From assembly GCA_016302435.1 (NCBI GenBank), contig JAEDNQ010000040.1, positions 1-15,148 of the forward strand: a stretch of DNA of 15,148 nucleotides, read 5' to 3'. Origin of the DNA: Bacteroidaceae bacterium (GTDB taxonomy: Bacteria > Bacteroidota > Bacteroidia > Bacteroidales > Bacteroidaceae). Shown here in pieces: positions 1 to 6,015 of the stretch. Made by a program: the position numbers and the translations under genes. Every line of letters begins with the position of its first letter. The stretch's first letter is position 1. A model generated the notes under the pieces. The model worked only from the letters and a program-made list of their open reading frames with translations, made no database searches and had not been told where the DNA came from.

Positions 1-50
1 TCGACGAGTTCCTTCACTTCTTTTTTTGTGTATGTAGGCTTAAATTCCAT
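1..50 (-). CDS. N-terminal fragment of an unknown protein, cut by the left edge
   Basis: An ATG (complement of 48-50) opens a minus-strand frame that stays open to the window edge. Only 16 codons are visible, reading MEFKPTYTKKEVKELV. The fragment is lysine-rich and hydrophilic with no signal peptide. Two 21-bp direct repeats lie immediately upstream. About 100 bp separate it from the end of lpxB, so it is probably a separate transcription unit downstream of lpxB. Too little is visible to name a family. It could also be a chance open frame, though the start, the codon content and the upstream repeats make a real gene more likely. Confidence 0.5.
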   Translation of the reverse strand, partial: MEFKPTYTKKEVKELV

Positions 51-52
51 AG

Positions 53-97
53 TTTGTATAAGAGCTTTATTGTAAATTTGTATAAGAGCTTTATTGT
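53..97. repeat. Two perfect 21-bp direct repeats upstream of the left-edge gene
   Basis: Positions 53-73 and 77-97 are identical over 21 bp and are separated by AAA, giving a period of 24. Each copy contains TATAAGAGCTTTA, with AGCT at its centre. They sit 3 to 47 bp before the start codon of the left-edge gene. That placement would suit a pair of operator sites, but it is also compatible with simple tandem duplication. Confidence 0.8.
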
Positions 98-150
98 TAA
101 AAGGGTAAAATCAATAAGGATAAAGATGTTTGACGATGTGTGTTCTGTCG

Positions 151-1263
151 TCACTTTTCGCTGCTCAGCAACTTTACCATCTCTTTTCCTGCCCTTTCGC
201 TCGCTCCAGGGCCTCCCAGTATGGCATTCATTTCCTTATAGTCATCAAGCATCCTTTGGCGGTCTGAGCCGCCAGGGAGTATTCGACCGAGAAAGTGGCG
301 TAGGTTGTTCACATTCATGCGGTCTGCTACCAGTTCTTCCACTATTGTACGGCCGATGACGAGGTTGACTAACGAGATGTATTTGACTTTAAGGATGTGG
401 CGTCGGAGCAGATTGACGAGTTTGCCGCACGGCATGTAGTAGCATACGACCTGAGGAGTGCCTATTATGGCCGCCTCCAGCGTCGCTGTGCCAGACGTGA
501 CGAGGGCGGCTTCCGACTCGCGCACTATGGTGTATGTCTCGCCAAATCTGATGGAAGCTTTGCAGTCTGAGGGGATATAGCGGTTGTAGTAGTCGAGCTC
601 TATGCCTGGAGCACCTGCTATGACGATGTCGTATCCGTCAAAAAAGCTTGCGGCCTTCACCATTAGCTTCAGATTGTCCTTGATTTCTTGTCGTCTGCTG
701 CCAGCCAGTATGGCTATTTGTTTGCGCTTAGCTACAGGACCGCACGTCTCCATGTCTTCAGCCACGGCATCTACGCATGGGTTGCCCACATAGTGGATGG
801 GGTAGTTGCGCTGTCCAAACCAATCCACCTCGAACGGCAGGATGGAGAAGAGTTCGTCCACATCCCTGCGTATGTTTTTGATGCGGTACTCTTTCCATGC
901 CCATATCTTCGGGCTGATGTAGTAGAAGACTTTGCAGATATTGTGCTTCCTGACGTAGCGTGCTATGTCGAGGTTGAAGCCTGGATAGTCGACAAGGATG
1001 ACCACGTCTGGTTTCCATAGCGCTATGTCCTTCTTGCAAGCTGACATGCCAGCCAGTATGGTCGGAAGGTGCAGAAGCACAGGTATGAAGCCCATATATG
1101 CCAGTTCGCGGTAGTGCTTTACGAGCTTTCCGCCTACGGCCGCCATCTTGTCTCCTCCGTAGAAACGGAAGTCTGCCTGAGGGTCGGCCGCAAGGATTGC
1201 CCTCATCAGATTGGAAGCGTGGAGGTCGCCCGATGCTTCGCCTGCTATGATGTAATATCTCAT
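151..1263 (-). CDS. lpxB: Lipid-A-disaccharide synthase LpxB
   Basis: LpxB is a membrane-associated GT19 glycosyltransferase that condenses UDP-2,3-diacylglucosamine with lipid X to form the lipid A disaccharide on the inner face of the cytoplasmic membrane. The 370-residue product is close to the usual family length (about 380). Visible motifs are GEASGD (8-13) at the N-terminus, VDYPGFNL (91-98), SPKIWAWKEYR (117-127), AGSRRQEI (187-194) and the donor-site-like SGTATLEAA (257-265). The start at 1263 gives MRYYIIAGEASGD, the normal family N-terminus. It lies 46 bp downstream of surE on the same strand, a pairing common in Bacteroidetes, so the two are probably co-transcribed. No truncation or frameshift is seen. 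Confidence 0.97.
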   Translation of the reverse strand: MRYYIIAGEASGDLHASNLMRAILAADPQADFRFYGGDKMAAVGGKLVKHYRELAYMGFIPVLLHLPTILAGMSACKKDIALWKPDVVILVDYPGFNLDIARYVRKHNICKVFYYISPKIWAWKEYRIKNIRRDVDELFSILPFEVDWFGQRNYPIHYVGNPCVDAVAEDMETCGPVAKRKQIAILAGSRRQEIKDNLKLMVKAASFFDGYDIVIAGAPGIELDYYNRYIPSDCKASIRFGETYTIVRESEAALVTSGTATLEAAIIGTPQVVCYYMPCGKLVNLLRRHILKVKYISLVNLVIGRTIVEELVADRMNVNNLRHFLGRILPGGSDRQRMLDDYKEMNAILGGPGASERAGKEMVKLLSSEK

Positions 1264-1309
1264 ATCTGTGTTTGTACATGTATGATAGAACCGTTAACCC
1301 TCTAATATG

Positions 1310-2089
1310 TTATATCTCAAATTGCTCGCGAGCTTTGTCCACGAAGGACTTGGCTGTCATGTCGAGCTGGAGTGGTGTGATGGCTGCATATCCGTGCTCG
1401 TAAGCCCAAGTGTCTGACCCCGTGTCGCTTGGGTCGTATGGGGCGTAGTATCCGGCTATCCAGTAGTATTTGCCGCCCCTCGGATGGTCTCTCTCTTGCC
1501 ATTCCTCATGCCAGTCGCCCATGCCCATGTGGCATATCTTTATGCCTTTCACCTCGTTGACATCGGGGATGTTGACATTTAGGCAGACGCCTGTGGGGAG
1601 TCCGTTGACCAAGACATTTTCCACAATGCGGCAGATGTACGGCTGCATGTAGCTGAAGTCAGCGTCTTCGGCTGTTTTGCCGCTGGAGAACGCAATGGAT
1701 GGCACCATCTTGATGCATCCTTCGAGAGCAATGGACATAGTGCCCGAATAATGGGCATTGACAGCACAGTTCTCTCCGTGGTTGATGCCACCGAGGACGA
1801 GATCGGGGCGGCGTGGAAGCAGCACTTCAAATGCCATTTTTGTGCAGTCGTTGGGTGTGCCAGAGCATGCCCATACGGTGAGGCTTCCTTTAGTGTCAGT
1901 GCTCTCTTCGTGGCGGATGAGTGTGTTGCGGACAGGTGAATGGCTGCTGATGCTCATGCTCGCTCCGCTGCGTCCGCTGTCGGGAGCTACGACAAACACG
2001 TCGCCATACTGTCTCATCATCTCTGCTAACTGGTTAACCCCGCCAGCAGCATGTCCGTCGTCGTTGCTTATAAAAATGAGTTTTTCCAT
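1310..2089 (-). CDS. surE: 5'/3'-nucleotidase SurE
   Basis: SurE is a cytoplasmic metal-dependent phosphatase acting on nucleoside monophosphates and short polyphosphates, linked to stress and stationary-phase survival. The 259-residue product has the family signature: metal ligands D10 and D11 in SNDDG, S41 in GRSGASMS, and N103 in GINHGEN, followed by NAHYSGTMSIALEG (111-124). The loop after DDG reads HAAGG rather than the commoner xxAPG. The start at 2089 puts MEKLIFISNDDG at the expected distance from the metal site. A TAnnTTTG -7 element (2111-2118, minus strand) lies 22 bp before the ATG. This is the first gene of a probable surE-lpxB operon and is divergent from the tRNA pair. Confidence 0.96.
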   Translation of the reverse strand: MEKLIFISNDDGHAAGGVNQLAEMMRQYGDVFVVAPDSGRSGASMSISSHSPVRNTLIRHEESTDTKGSLTVWACSGTPNDCTKMAFEVLLPRRPDLVLGGINHGENCAVNAHYSGTMSIALEGCIKMVPSIAFSSGKTAEDADFSYMQPYICRIVENVLVNGLPTGVCLNVNIPDVNEVKGIKICHMGMGDWHEEWQERDHPRGGKYYWIAGYYAPYDPSDTGSDTWAYEHGYAAITPLQLDMTAKSFVDKAREQFEI

Positions 2090-2110
2090 GTGTGAATATT
2101 ATTTTGAATA

Positions 2111-2118
2111 CAAATTTA
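2111..2118 (-). promoter_or_regulatory. Bacteroidetes-type -7 element before surE
   Basis: The minus strand reads TAAATTTG here, a match to the Bacteroidetes -7 consensus TAnnTTTG. The surE ATG is 22 bp downstream, implying a short leader of roughly 15 nt. The only TTTG-like -33 candidate is about 25 nt upstream, further than the usual 19-21, so the -33 half is weak. Confidence 0.55.
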
Positions 2119-2189
2119 CGGATTTCTTACGTCATTCATGTTGCAAAATTAAAAAAATCGCTCTGGATGGAAAAAAAAGTCATAAAACC

Positions 2190-2220
2190 TTTGCCAGTTC
2201 ATAAAAAAGCAGTACCTTTG
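2190..2220 (+). promoter_or_regulatory. Promoter of the tRNA-Gln pair
   Basis: A -33 element TTTG (2190-2193) and a -7 element TACCTTTG (2213-2220) are separated by exactly 19 nt, matching the Bacteroidetes housekeeping sigma consensus. The first tRNA begins 50 bp further on, leaving a 5' leader of about 44 nt. The promoter before the DUF1573 gene has the same -7 sequence and the same spacing. Confidence 0.85.
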
Positions 2221-2270
2221 CACCGCAATTCAGAACGAGGGGTACTTGTTCCGAATGGCTGAGATAACCT

Positions 2271-2341
2271 TGGGATATGGTGTAATGGTAACACAACAGA
2301 TTCTGGTCCTGTTTTTCCTGGTTCGAGTCCGGGTATCCCAA
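2271..2341 (+). tRNA. tRNA-Gln (anticodon CTG), copy 1
   Basis: A full cloverleaf can be drawn. The acceptor stem is TGGGATA/TATCCCA with the U1-A72 pair typical of tRNA-Gln. The D stem is GTGT/ACAC. The anticodon loop is TTCTGGT with CTG at 2303-2305. The T arm is CCTGG-TTCGAGT-CCGGG. The variable loop is four T. The anticodon stem ACAGA/CCTGT has an A31-C39 mismatch next to the loop, and position 37 is G. The discriminator is A at 2341. The next three bases happen to be CCA (2342-2344), so the 3' end may be encoded in this copy only. Alternative anticodon registers fail because U33 would be lost. Confidence 0.95.
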
Positions 2342-2370
2342 CCATTGGAATCTCAGCAAGCAAATAACCT

Positions 2371-2441
2371 TGGGATATGGTGTAATGGTAACACAACAGA
2401 TTCTGGTCCTGTTTTTCCTGGTTCGAGTCCGGGTATCCCAA
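2371..2441 (+). tRNA. tRNA-Gln (anticodon CTG), copy 2
   Basis: This gene is identical to copy 1 across the whole tRNA and begins exactly 100 bp downstream. The anticodon CTG is at 2403-2405, and the same A31-C39 mismatch is present. After the discriminator A (2441) the sequence is CAA rather than CCA, so CCA must be added after transcription. It is followed at once by a strong intrinsic terminator. Both copies appear to be read from the single promoter at 2190-2220. Confidence 0.95.
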
Positions 2442-2442
2442 C

Positions 2443-2478
2443 AAAAGAGAGAGACTTCAGTTGAAGCCTCTCTTTTTT
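2443..2478 (+). terminator. Intrinsic terminator of the tRNA-Gln transcript
   Basis: The hairpin has arms AGAGAG (2448-2453) and CTCTCT (2468-2473), one A/C mismatch, then CTTC/GAAG around an AGTT loop (2459-2462). It runs straight into six T (2473-2478). The A-run on the 5' side (2443-2446) also pairs with the T-run, so the structure may work in both directions, though the convergent pfkA ends about 195 bp away. Confidence 0.9.
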
Positions 2479-2502
2479 GTATGTATTTTTTAGCAGCTTA
2501 TA

Positions 2503-2628
2503 TTTGATAGCAAGAATAGTAGCCATAGCAATAATAGCTTCCGTATCAAGAGCAGTAGCCATAGCAAGAATAGCAGCCATAGCAAATATGTCAGCCGTAT
2601 CAAGTATAGCATCCATATCAAGAACAGC
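2503..2628. repeat. 18-bp degenerate tandem repeat array (seven units)
   Basis: Seven consecutive 18-bp units start at 2503, 2521, 2539, 2557, 2575, 2593 and 2611. The consensus is close to AGCCATAGCAAGAATAGC, and no insertions or deletions break the period. A partial eighth unit begins at 2629. Because 18 is a multiple of three, reading frames on both strands stay open and encode hexapeptide repeats (on the minus strand AILAMA-like, on the plus strand AIARIA-like). The array fills the gap between the tRNA terminator and the end of pfkA. I do not call a protein here: the minus-strand frame starts at GTG and runs into the tRNA genes. Confidence 0.88.
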
Positions 2629-2663
2629 AGCTGTAACTTTTATTGTCACTATAGCTGCTGTTC
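2622..2663 (-). other. Perfect 11-bp inverted repeat just downstream of pfkA
   Basis: GAACAGCAGCT (2622-2632) pairs exactly with AGCTGCTGTTC (2653-2663). The stem can be extended by G-T, T-A and A-T pairs to 14 bp around a 14-nt loop. It lies 11 bp past the pfkA stop codon and could act as a transcript-end structure for pfkA. No T-run follows on the minus strand, so it is not a canonical intrinsic terminator. It may instead block 3' exonuclease decay. Confidence 0.6.
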
Positions 2664-2673
2664 ACTTTATCTG

Positions 2674-3654
2674 TCAGATTGAGATGTTGTGGAGGATGTC
2701 GAGCAGGTTGCGGTCAATAGCTCTGTTGTTTTTGATGGCTCGTGAGAAGGGTACATAGACTATCTCGTCATTGTCGATTCCAATCATCACGTTGCGAAGT
2801 CCCTTTAGCAGAGCCTGAATGCTCGCTGCTCCCATACGGCTGGCGATGATGCGGTCGTGGGCAGAAGGGCTTCCGCCTCTTTGGAGGTGACCGAGTATGG
2901 AGATGCGGACATCGAGTTCGGGATACTGATTTTTGATGAGGTCGGCATAGTGCATGGCGCCTCCCGTTTGCTCGTTGGCGGCAACAAGGACGATTGAACT
3001 TCCCTTTGTCTTGCGGAAACCATTCTGAACGAAATGGTTGAGCTGCTCTTCCTCTATCTCAATGGTCGGAACGATGGCTTCTTCTGCACCAGAAGCGATA
3101 CCGCCGTTGAGGGCAAGGAATCCTGCACCGTCTCCCATGACCTCCACGAAAAAGAGTCGCTCGTGGCTTGTGGCTGTGTCGCGTATTTTGTCCACGGTGT
3201 GCATTATGGTGTTTAGAGCTGTGTCATATCCGATAGTGGTGTCTGTGCCGCAGAGGTTATTGTCGATGGTGGCAGGTATTGCTATGCAGGGAAAGTCATA
3301 TTCCTGTGCGAAGATTTTCGCTCCTTGTATTGAACCGTCTCCACCGATGACTACGAGTGCGTCGATACCTTCCTTCACTATGTTGTCGTAAGCCTTTTGT
3401 CTGCCTTCTGGGTTGAGGAATTCCTTGGAGGGCGAGGACTTGAGAATAGTTCCGCCAAACTGGATGATGTTGCTTACACTCTGGGTCTCGAACTCAACTA
3501 TTTCTCCGTCGATGAGTCCTTTGTAGCCACGGTACACAGCTTTTACTTTAAGACCGTTGTAGATGGCTGCTCTGGTGACAGCTCTGATGGCGCAGTTCAT
3601 GCCCGGTGCGTCGTTGCCGGAAGTCATGATGCCGATGCATTTGATTTCTGCCAT
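2674..3654 (-). CDS. pfkA: 6-phosphofructokinase family protein with altered active site
   Basis: The 326-residue product is full length for the PfkA family, whose members phosphorylate fructose-6-phosphate to fructose-1,6-bisphosphate in glycolysis. Retained (E. coli numbering in brackets): D106 (D103) in GGDGS, T129 (T125), the catalytic base D131 (D127), R166 (R162), M173 (M169), E228 (E222), R250 (R243), H256 (H249) and R259 (R252). Substituted: N14 (G11), P75 (R72), A128 (G124), N133 (D129) and D175 (R171). Fructose-6-phosphate contacts are therefore kept, while ATP-side and transition-state residues are lost. Position 107 is still Gly, unlike pyrophosphate-dependent enzymes. It is probably a second PfkA copy with altered or regulatory activity. 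A GAAAGGAG ribosome-binding site lies 6 nt before the ATG, supporting this start. Confidence 0.92.
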   Translation of the reverse strand: MAEIKCIGIMTSGNDAPGMNCAIRAVTRAAIYNGLKVKAVYRGYKGLIDGEIVEFETQSVSNIIQFGGTILKSSPSKEFLNPEGRQKAYDNIVKEGIDALVVIGGDGSIQGAKIFAQEYDFPCIAIPATIDNNLCGTDTTIGYDTALNTIMHTVDKIRDTATSHERLFFVEVMGDGAGFLALNGGIASGAEEAIVPTIEIEEEQLNHFVQNGFRKTKGSSIVLVAANEQTGGAMHYADLIKNQYPELDVRISILGHLQRGGSPSAHDRIIASRMGAASIQALLKGLRNVMIGIDNDEIVYVPFSRAIKNNRAIDRNLLDILHNISI

Positions 3655-3660
3655 GTTGTT

Positions 3661-3668
3661 CTCCTTTC
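3661..3668 (-). promoter_or_regulatory. Strong Shine-Dalgarno site of pfkA
   Basis: The minus strand reads GAAAGGAG here, 6 nt before the pfkA ATG at 3654. Bacteroidetes genes often lack a clear Shine-Dalgarno sequence, and I did not notice one this good before the other starts I examined. Confidence 0.65.
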
Positions 3669-3713
3669 GTTTTGTTATCCGTTAAACAATGTGGTTATTT
3701 TTTTTCTATCCAT

Positions 3714-3789
3714 GTCATGCTTAGCTTTGACTATGTCTTTGTCCGTCATGCTTAGCTTTGACTATGTCCTTGTACGTCATGCTTTGAAG
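3714..3789. repeat. 31-bp tandem repeat spanning the aminotransferase stop codon
   Basis: Units at 3714-3744 and 3745-3775 share 28 of 31 bases, the differences being in the last few positions. A partial third unit (from 3776) begins GTCATGCTTTGAAG and contains the last codons and the TGA stop (3777-3779) of the aminotransferase gene. The array therefore looks like an outward duplication of the 3' end of that gene into the spacer before pfkA. Confidence 0.85.
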
Positions 3790-5015
3790 TTGTTTATTCC
3801 GTCTATAACGCAGATTATCTCTTCCGCATCCATAGCTGGATTGAGTGGTAGGCTCAGTTCTTGGTTGGCCAGCTTCTCCGCATTGGGGAAGTGCAGGTGG
3901 TTAAACTGAGGGTAGCATTCCTGCAGATGGGGTGGAATGGGGTAGTGGATGATGGTATGTATGCCGAGATTGGTGAGCCACGCTTGCAGTTTGTCGCGAT
4001 GGGGCGTGAAGACGGGGAATATGTGATAGACGTTGCTTTCTTTTGCCAGAAGTTGTGGCAGTGTGATGAGCGGATTGTCCATATTATTATAATATGTACG
4101 CGCTATATGCTTCCGCATGTTGTTGTCTTGGTCGAGAAAGCGGAGCTTGGTGTCGAGCACCGCTGCTTGTATCTCGTCGAGTCTACTGTTGCGTCCTTGG
4201 TGTTGGGCAACGTATTTGCGGCTGAAGCCATAATTGGCCAAAGTGCGAATCATGTCGGCGAGAGCGTCATCGTCTGTCGTCACGGCTCCACCGTCTCCCA
4301 TTGCTCCGAGGTTTTTGCCTGGGTAGAAGCTGTGGCAGCCTGCTAAACCGATAGAGCCCGTCTTTCTGCATGTTGAATCATCACAGCAATATGAATCAGC
4401 TTTGCATGTTGAATCTTCACAGCAATTTTGATCAGCCTTGCATGTTGAATTGGTGTTGCTTGCTGGTTCATCTTTGTTGCTCAAGTATAGGCATCCGTGA
4501 GCTTGAGCGTTGTCCTCGATTATCATGAGCTGATTTTTGCGGCAAAAGGACAGCAGAGCTTTGTTGCATGAGCATCGTCCATAGATGTGGACGAGCATGA
4601 TGGCTCGTGTTTTGTCGCTGAGGTAGGGCAGGATGCCCTCTGGTGTCATGCACAGCGTCCTTTCGTCCACGTCTACGAACACAGGCTTGAGTCCATTTTC
4701 TGTTACGGCGAGAACTGTGGCGAGAAACGTGTTGGCTGGCACGATGACCTCGTCTCCGGGCTTTATGCGCCCGAGTTCGATGAGTGCACGCAGAGTGAGG
4801 GTGAGGGAGTCGAGCCCGTTGGCGACTCCTACACAGTGTCTGGTGCCTATGTATCTGGCATAGTTGTTTTCAAATCTTCTTGTCGCTTCGCCTTGCAGAT
4901 ACCATCCGCTTCTGACGACATCGTTCACTGCCTGTGTCAGTTCGTCGAGATGCATTTCGGTGATGCGCTTGAGATCCAGATATGGAATGTTAGATATGGT
5001 ACTCGTATGTGTCAT
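3777..5015 (-). CDS. DegT/DnrJ/EryC1-family sugar aminotransferase with a Cys-rich insertion
   Basis: This is a PLP-dependent fold-type-I aminotransferase acting on keto-sugars bound to a nucleotide. Visible features are IPYLDLKRI (10-18), GVANGLDSLTLTLRAL (63-78), PGDEVIVPANTF (86-97), D168 in EDNAQAHG (pyridine-nitrogen contact) and the PLP lysine K234 in SFYPGKNLGAMGDGG. The product is 412 residues, longer than the usual 360-380. The excess sits between HG (173-174) and the GSIG motif (220-223): residues 190-216 carry seven Cys in 12-residue repeats (TCKADQNCCEDS type). The neighbouring ketoisomerase suggests C3 transamination of a dTDP-3-keto-6-deoxyhexose, as in FdtB or QdtB. The start overlaps the acyltransferase gene by 26 bp, suggesting translational coupling. 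The exact substrate cannot be read from sequence. Confidence 0.92.
   Translation of the reverse strand: MTHTSTISNIPYLDLKRITEMHLDELTQAVNDVVRSGWYLQGEATRRFENNYARYIGTRHCVGVANGLDSLTLTLRALIELGRIKPGDEVIVPANTFLATVLAVTENGLKPVFVDVDERTLCMTPEGILPYLSDKTRAIMLVHIYGRCSCNKALLSFCRKNQLMIIEDNAQAHGCLYLSNKDEPASNTNSTCKADQNCCEDSTCKADSYCCDDSTCRKTGSIGLAGCHSFYPGKNLGAMGDGGAVTTDDDALADMIRTLANYGFSRKYVAQHQGRNSRLDEIQAAVLDTKLRFLDQDNNMRKHIARTYYNNMDNPLITLPQLLAKESNVYHIFPVFTPHRDKLQAWLTNLGIHTIIHYPIPPHLQECYPQFNHLHFPNAEKLANQELSLPLNPAMDAEEIICVIDGINNFKA
4368..4451 (-). repeat. 36-bp in-frame tandem repeat within the aminotransferase gene
   Basis: Units begin at 4368, 4404 and 4440, an exact 36-bp period with two full copies and a partial third (about 12 bp). 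Each unit opens with GCATGTTGAAT. On the coding strand a unit gives twelve residues: S-T-C-K-A-D, two variable residues, C-C, one acidic residue and D. The copies differ at only a few bases, so the expansion looks recent compared with the surrounding conserved domain. Confidence 0.9.
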
Positions 5016-5922
5016 AACAGATGCCCCTTCCTCCGAAGCCTTCTTTTTGATATATTAAACCTTCATTGAGTATGTTGCCGCCTTCTTCTGTCGATATGCC
5101 GAAGTCGAAGTAGTCAAATCCTTCTTCCTGCAGCACTCGCTCCATGACGGCCTCTATGGCTCCGCACTTTTTGCCTTCGGCAGATGCGGCGAGATATTGT
5201 GAGTGCAGCACTCTGCCTGTATTGTAGGCGAGCATGCCTCCTAAGGTTTCCCCCTCAGCACTGAGAGCTTCATAGAGGCTGATGTGGTCGGGCCATCTGC
5301 CTATGAGCATATCCATTTCTTCTGCTGTGTGTACAGGCATGACGTTGTGCCGCTGCTGAAGGTTGGCTGTGAGGATGGGCCAGAAACGGCTTATGTCATG
5401 AGTCTTCCTTACGGTGAGGGCATTGCGCCTGGAGCGGTTGAGAGCTGTGTGCCTGTCTTTGTGCCATCGCTGGAGGCGGTTGTAGTCTGTGGTGGTTGAT
5501 ATGCCGCGCGCGATGATGCGCGCTCCGCAGCGGAAGAGGGCGTAGAGGTCTTCTTCTGCTGGCATAGTGGAGTATATGTGTGGTATTGCCTTGTATACCA
5601 CGCGTCTGACTCCTCTATAGCGGAGGTAGGCGTTCATCTCTTCGAAGAGGTGGAGCACACCTTCGGCGGAGCAAGAAGGGCTCATGATGAGTCCTCCGTA
5701 TGTCAGTCCCTGATGGGAGTATAGCGTGAGGTCCTTGATGTTGGCTGGCAGCAGTGCGTAGAGTCGGTCGTTGCGATAGAAGAGCAGTGAATAGTCTTCA
5801 AATCTGTCTGAGTGGTAGTCCATATACGGGCGCATCAGCAGGAATGTGCCGTTCTTGCTGTTGAGGACGAAGTTGTCCCATTCTGCCGATAGATTGGATG
5901 TGTATCTCTTTATCTCAAACAT
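4990..5922 (-). CDS. FemAB/GNAT-like acyltransferase, probably acting on a surface-sugar precursor
   Basis: The 310-residue product resembles the Acetyltransf_6 / FemAB-related GNAT proteins often found in polysaccharide loci. The N-terminal half has NGTFLLMRPYMDYHSDRFED (24-43) and YSHQGLTYGGLIMSP (68-82), typical of this group. The C-terminal GNAT-like half contains AYNTGRVLHSQYLAAS (232-247), the GAIEAVMERVLQEEG helix (254-268) and YFDFGISTEEGGNILNEGL (271-289), followed by QKEGFGGRG. There is no signal peptide or membrane segment, so it is probably cytoplasmic. It sits between the ketoisomerase and the aminotransferase, overlapping the latter by 26 bp. An N-acyl transfer to the new amino sugar is the simplest role, but the acyl donor and acceptor are unknown. 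Peptidoglycan or glycan aminoacylation is an alternative. Confidence 0.82.
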   Translation of the reverse strand: MFEIKRYTSNLSAEWDNFVLNSKNGTFLLMRPYMDYHSDRFEDYSLLFYRNDRLYALLPANIKDLTLYSHQGLTYGGLIMSPSCSAEGVLHLFEEMNAYLRYRGVRRVVYKAIPHIYSTMPAEEDLYALFRCGARIIARGISTTTDYNRLQRWHKDRHTALNRSRRNALTVRKTHDISRFWPILTANLQQRHNVMPVHTAEEMDMLIGRWPDHISLYEALSAEGETLGGMLAYNTGRVLHSQYLAASAEGKKCGAIEAVMERVLQEEGFDYFDFGISTEEGGNILNEGLIYQKEGFGGRGICYDTYEYHI

Positions 5923-6015
5923 GATGATGTGTTTATAGAGGGTTTAATGAACGCTCTGCCGTCAAAATTGAATATCGATAGTGGATTGATAAAACGAATT
6001 TATAGAACCCGCTTT

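Larger units (their letters stand above)
2264..2442 (+). repeat. 79-bp perfect tandem repeat carrying the two tRNAs
   Basis: Positions 2264-2342 and 2364-2442 are identical over 79 bp: each tRNA plus 7 bp upstream (ATAACCT) and one base past the discriminator. The flanking bases differ directly outside these limits, and the 21-bp spacer is not shared. This points to an older duplication in which the functional RNA is conserved or homogenised and the spacer has drifted. Confidence 0.9.

Noticed and set aside
2301..2307. Reading the anticodon as TGG (tRNA-Pro)
   Set aside because: That register would put C instead of U at position 33. The U1-A72 pair and the CTG register fit tRNA-Gln.
2503..2628. 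Possible CRISPR array
   Set aside because: The units are contiguous 18-bp repeats with no unique spacers and no cas genes nearby.
2353..2649. Minus-strand open frame encoding Ala/Ile/Met hexapeptide repeats
   Set aside because: It begins at GTG, consists mostly of the 18-bp repeat translation, and runs into the terminator and second tRNA gene. Frames on the opposite strand stay open too because the repeat length is a multiple of three.
2477..2758. Plus-strand open frame over the 18-bp repeats and the pfkA 3' end
   Set aside because: It starts in the tRNA terminator and ends inside pfkA on the opposite strand. It is explained by the repeat period.
3722..3760. Two plus-strand TAGCTTTG matches to the -7 promoter consensus
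   Set aside because: They are the same base run repeated in the 31-bp array, have no TTTG at 19-21 nt spacing, and no plus-strand gene follows.
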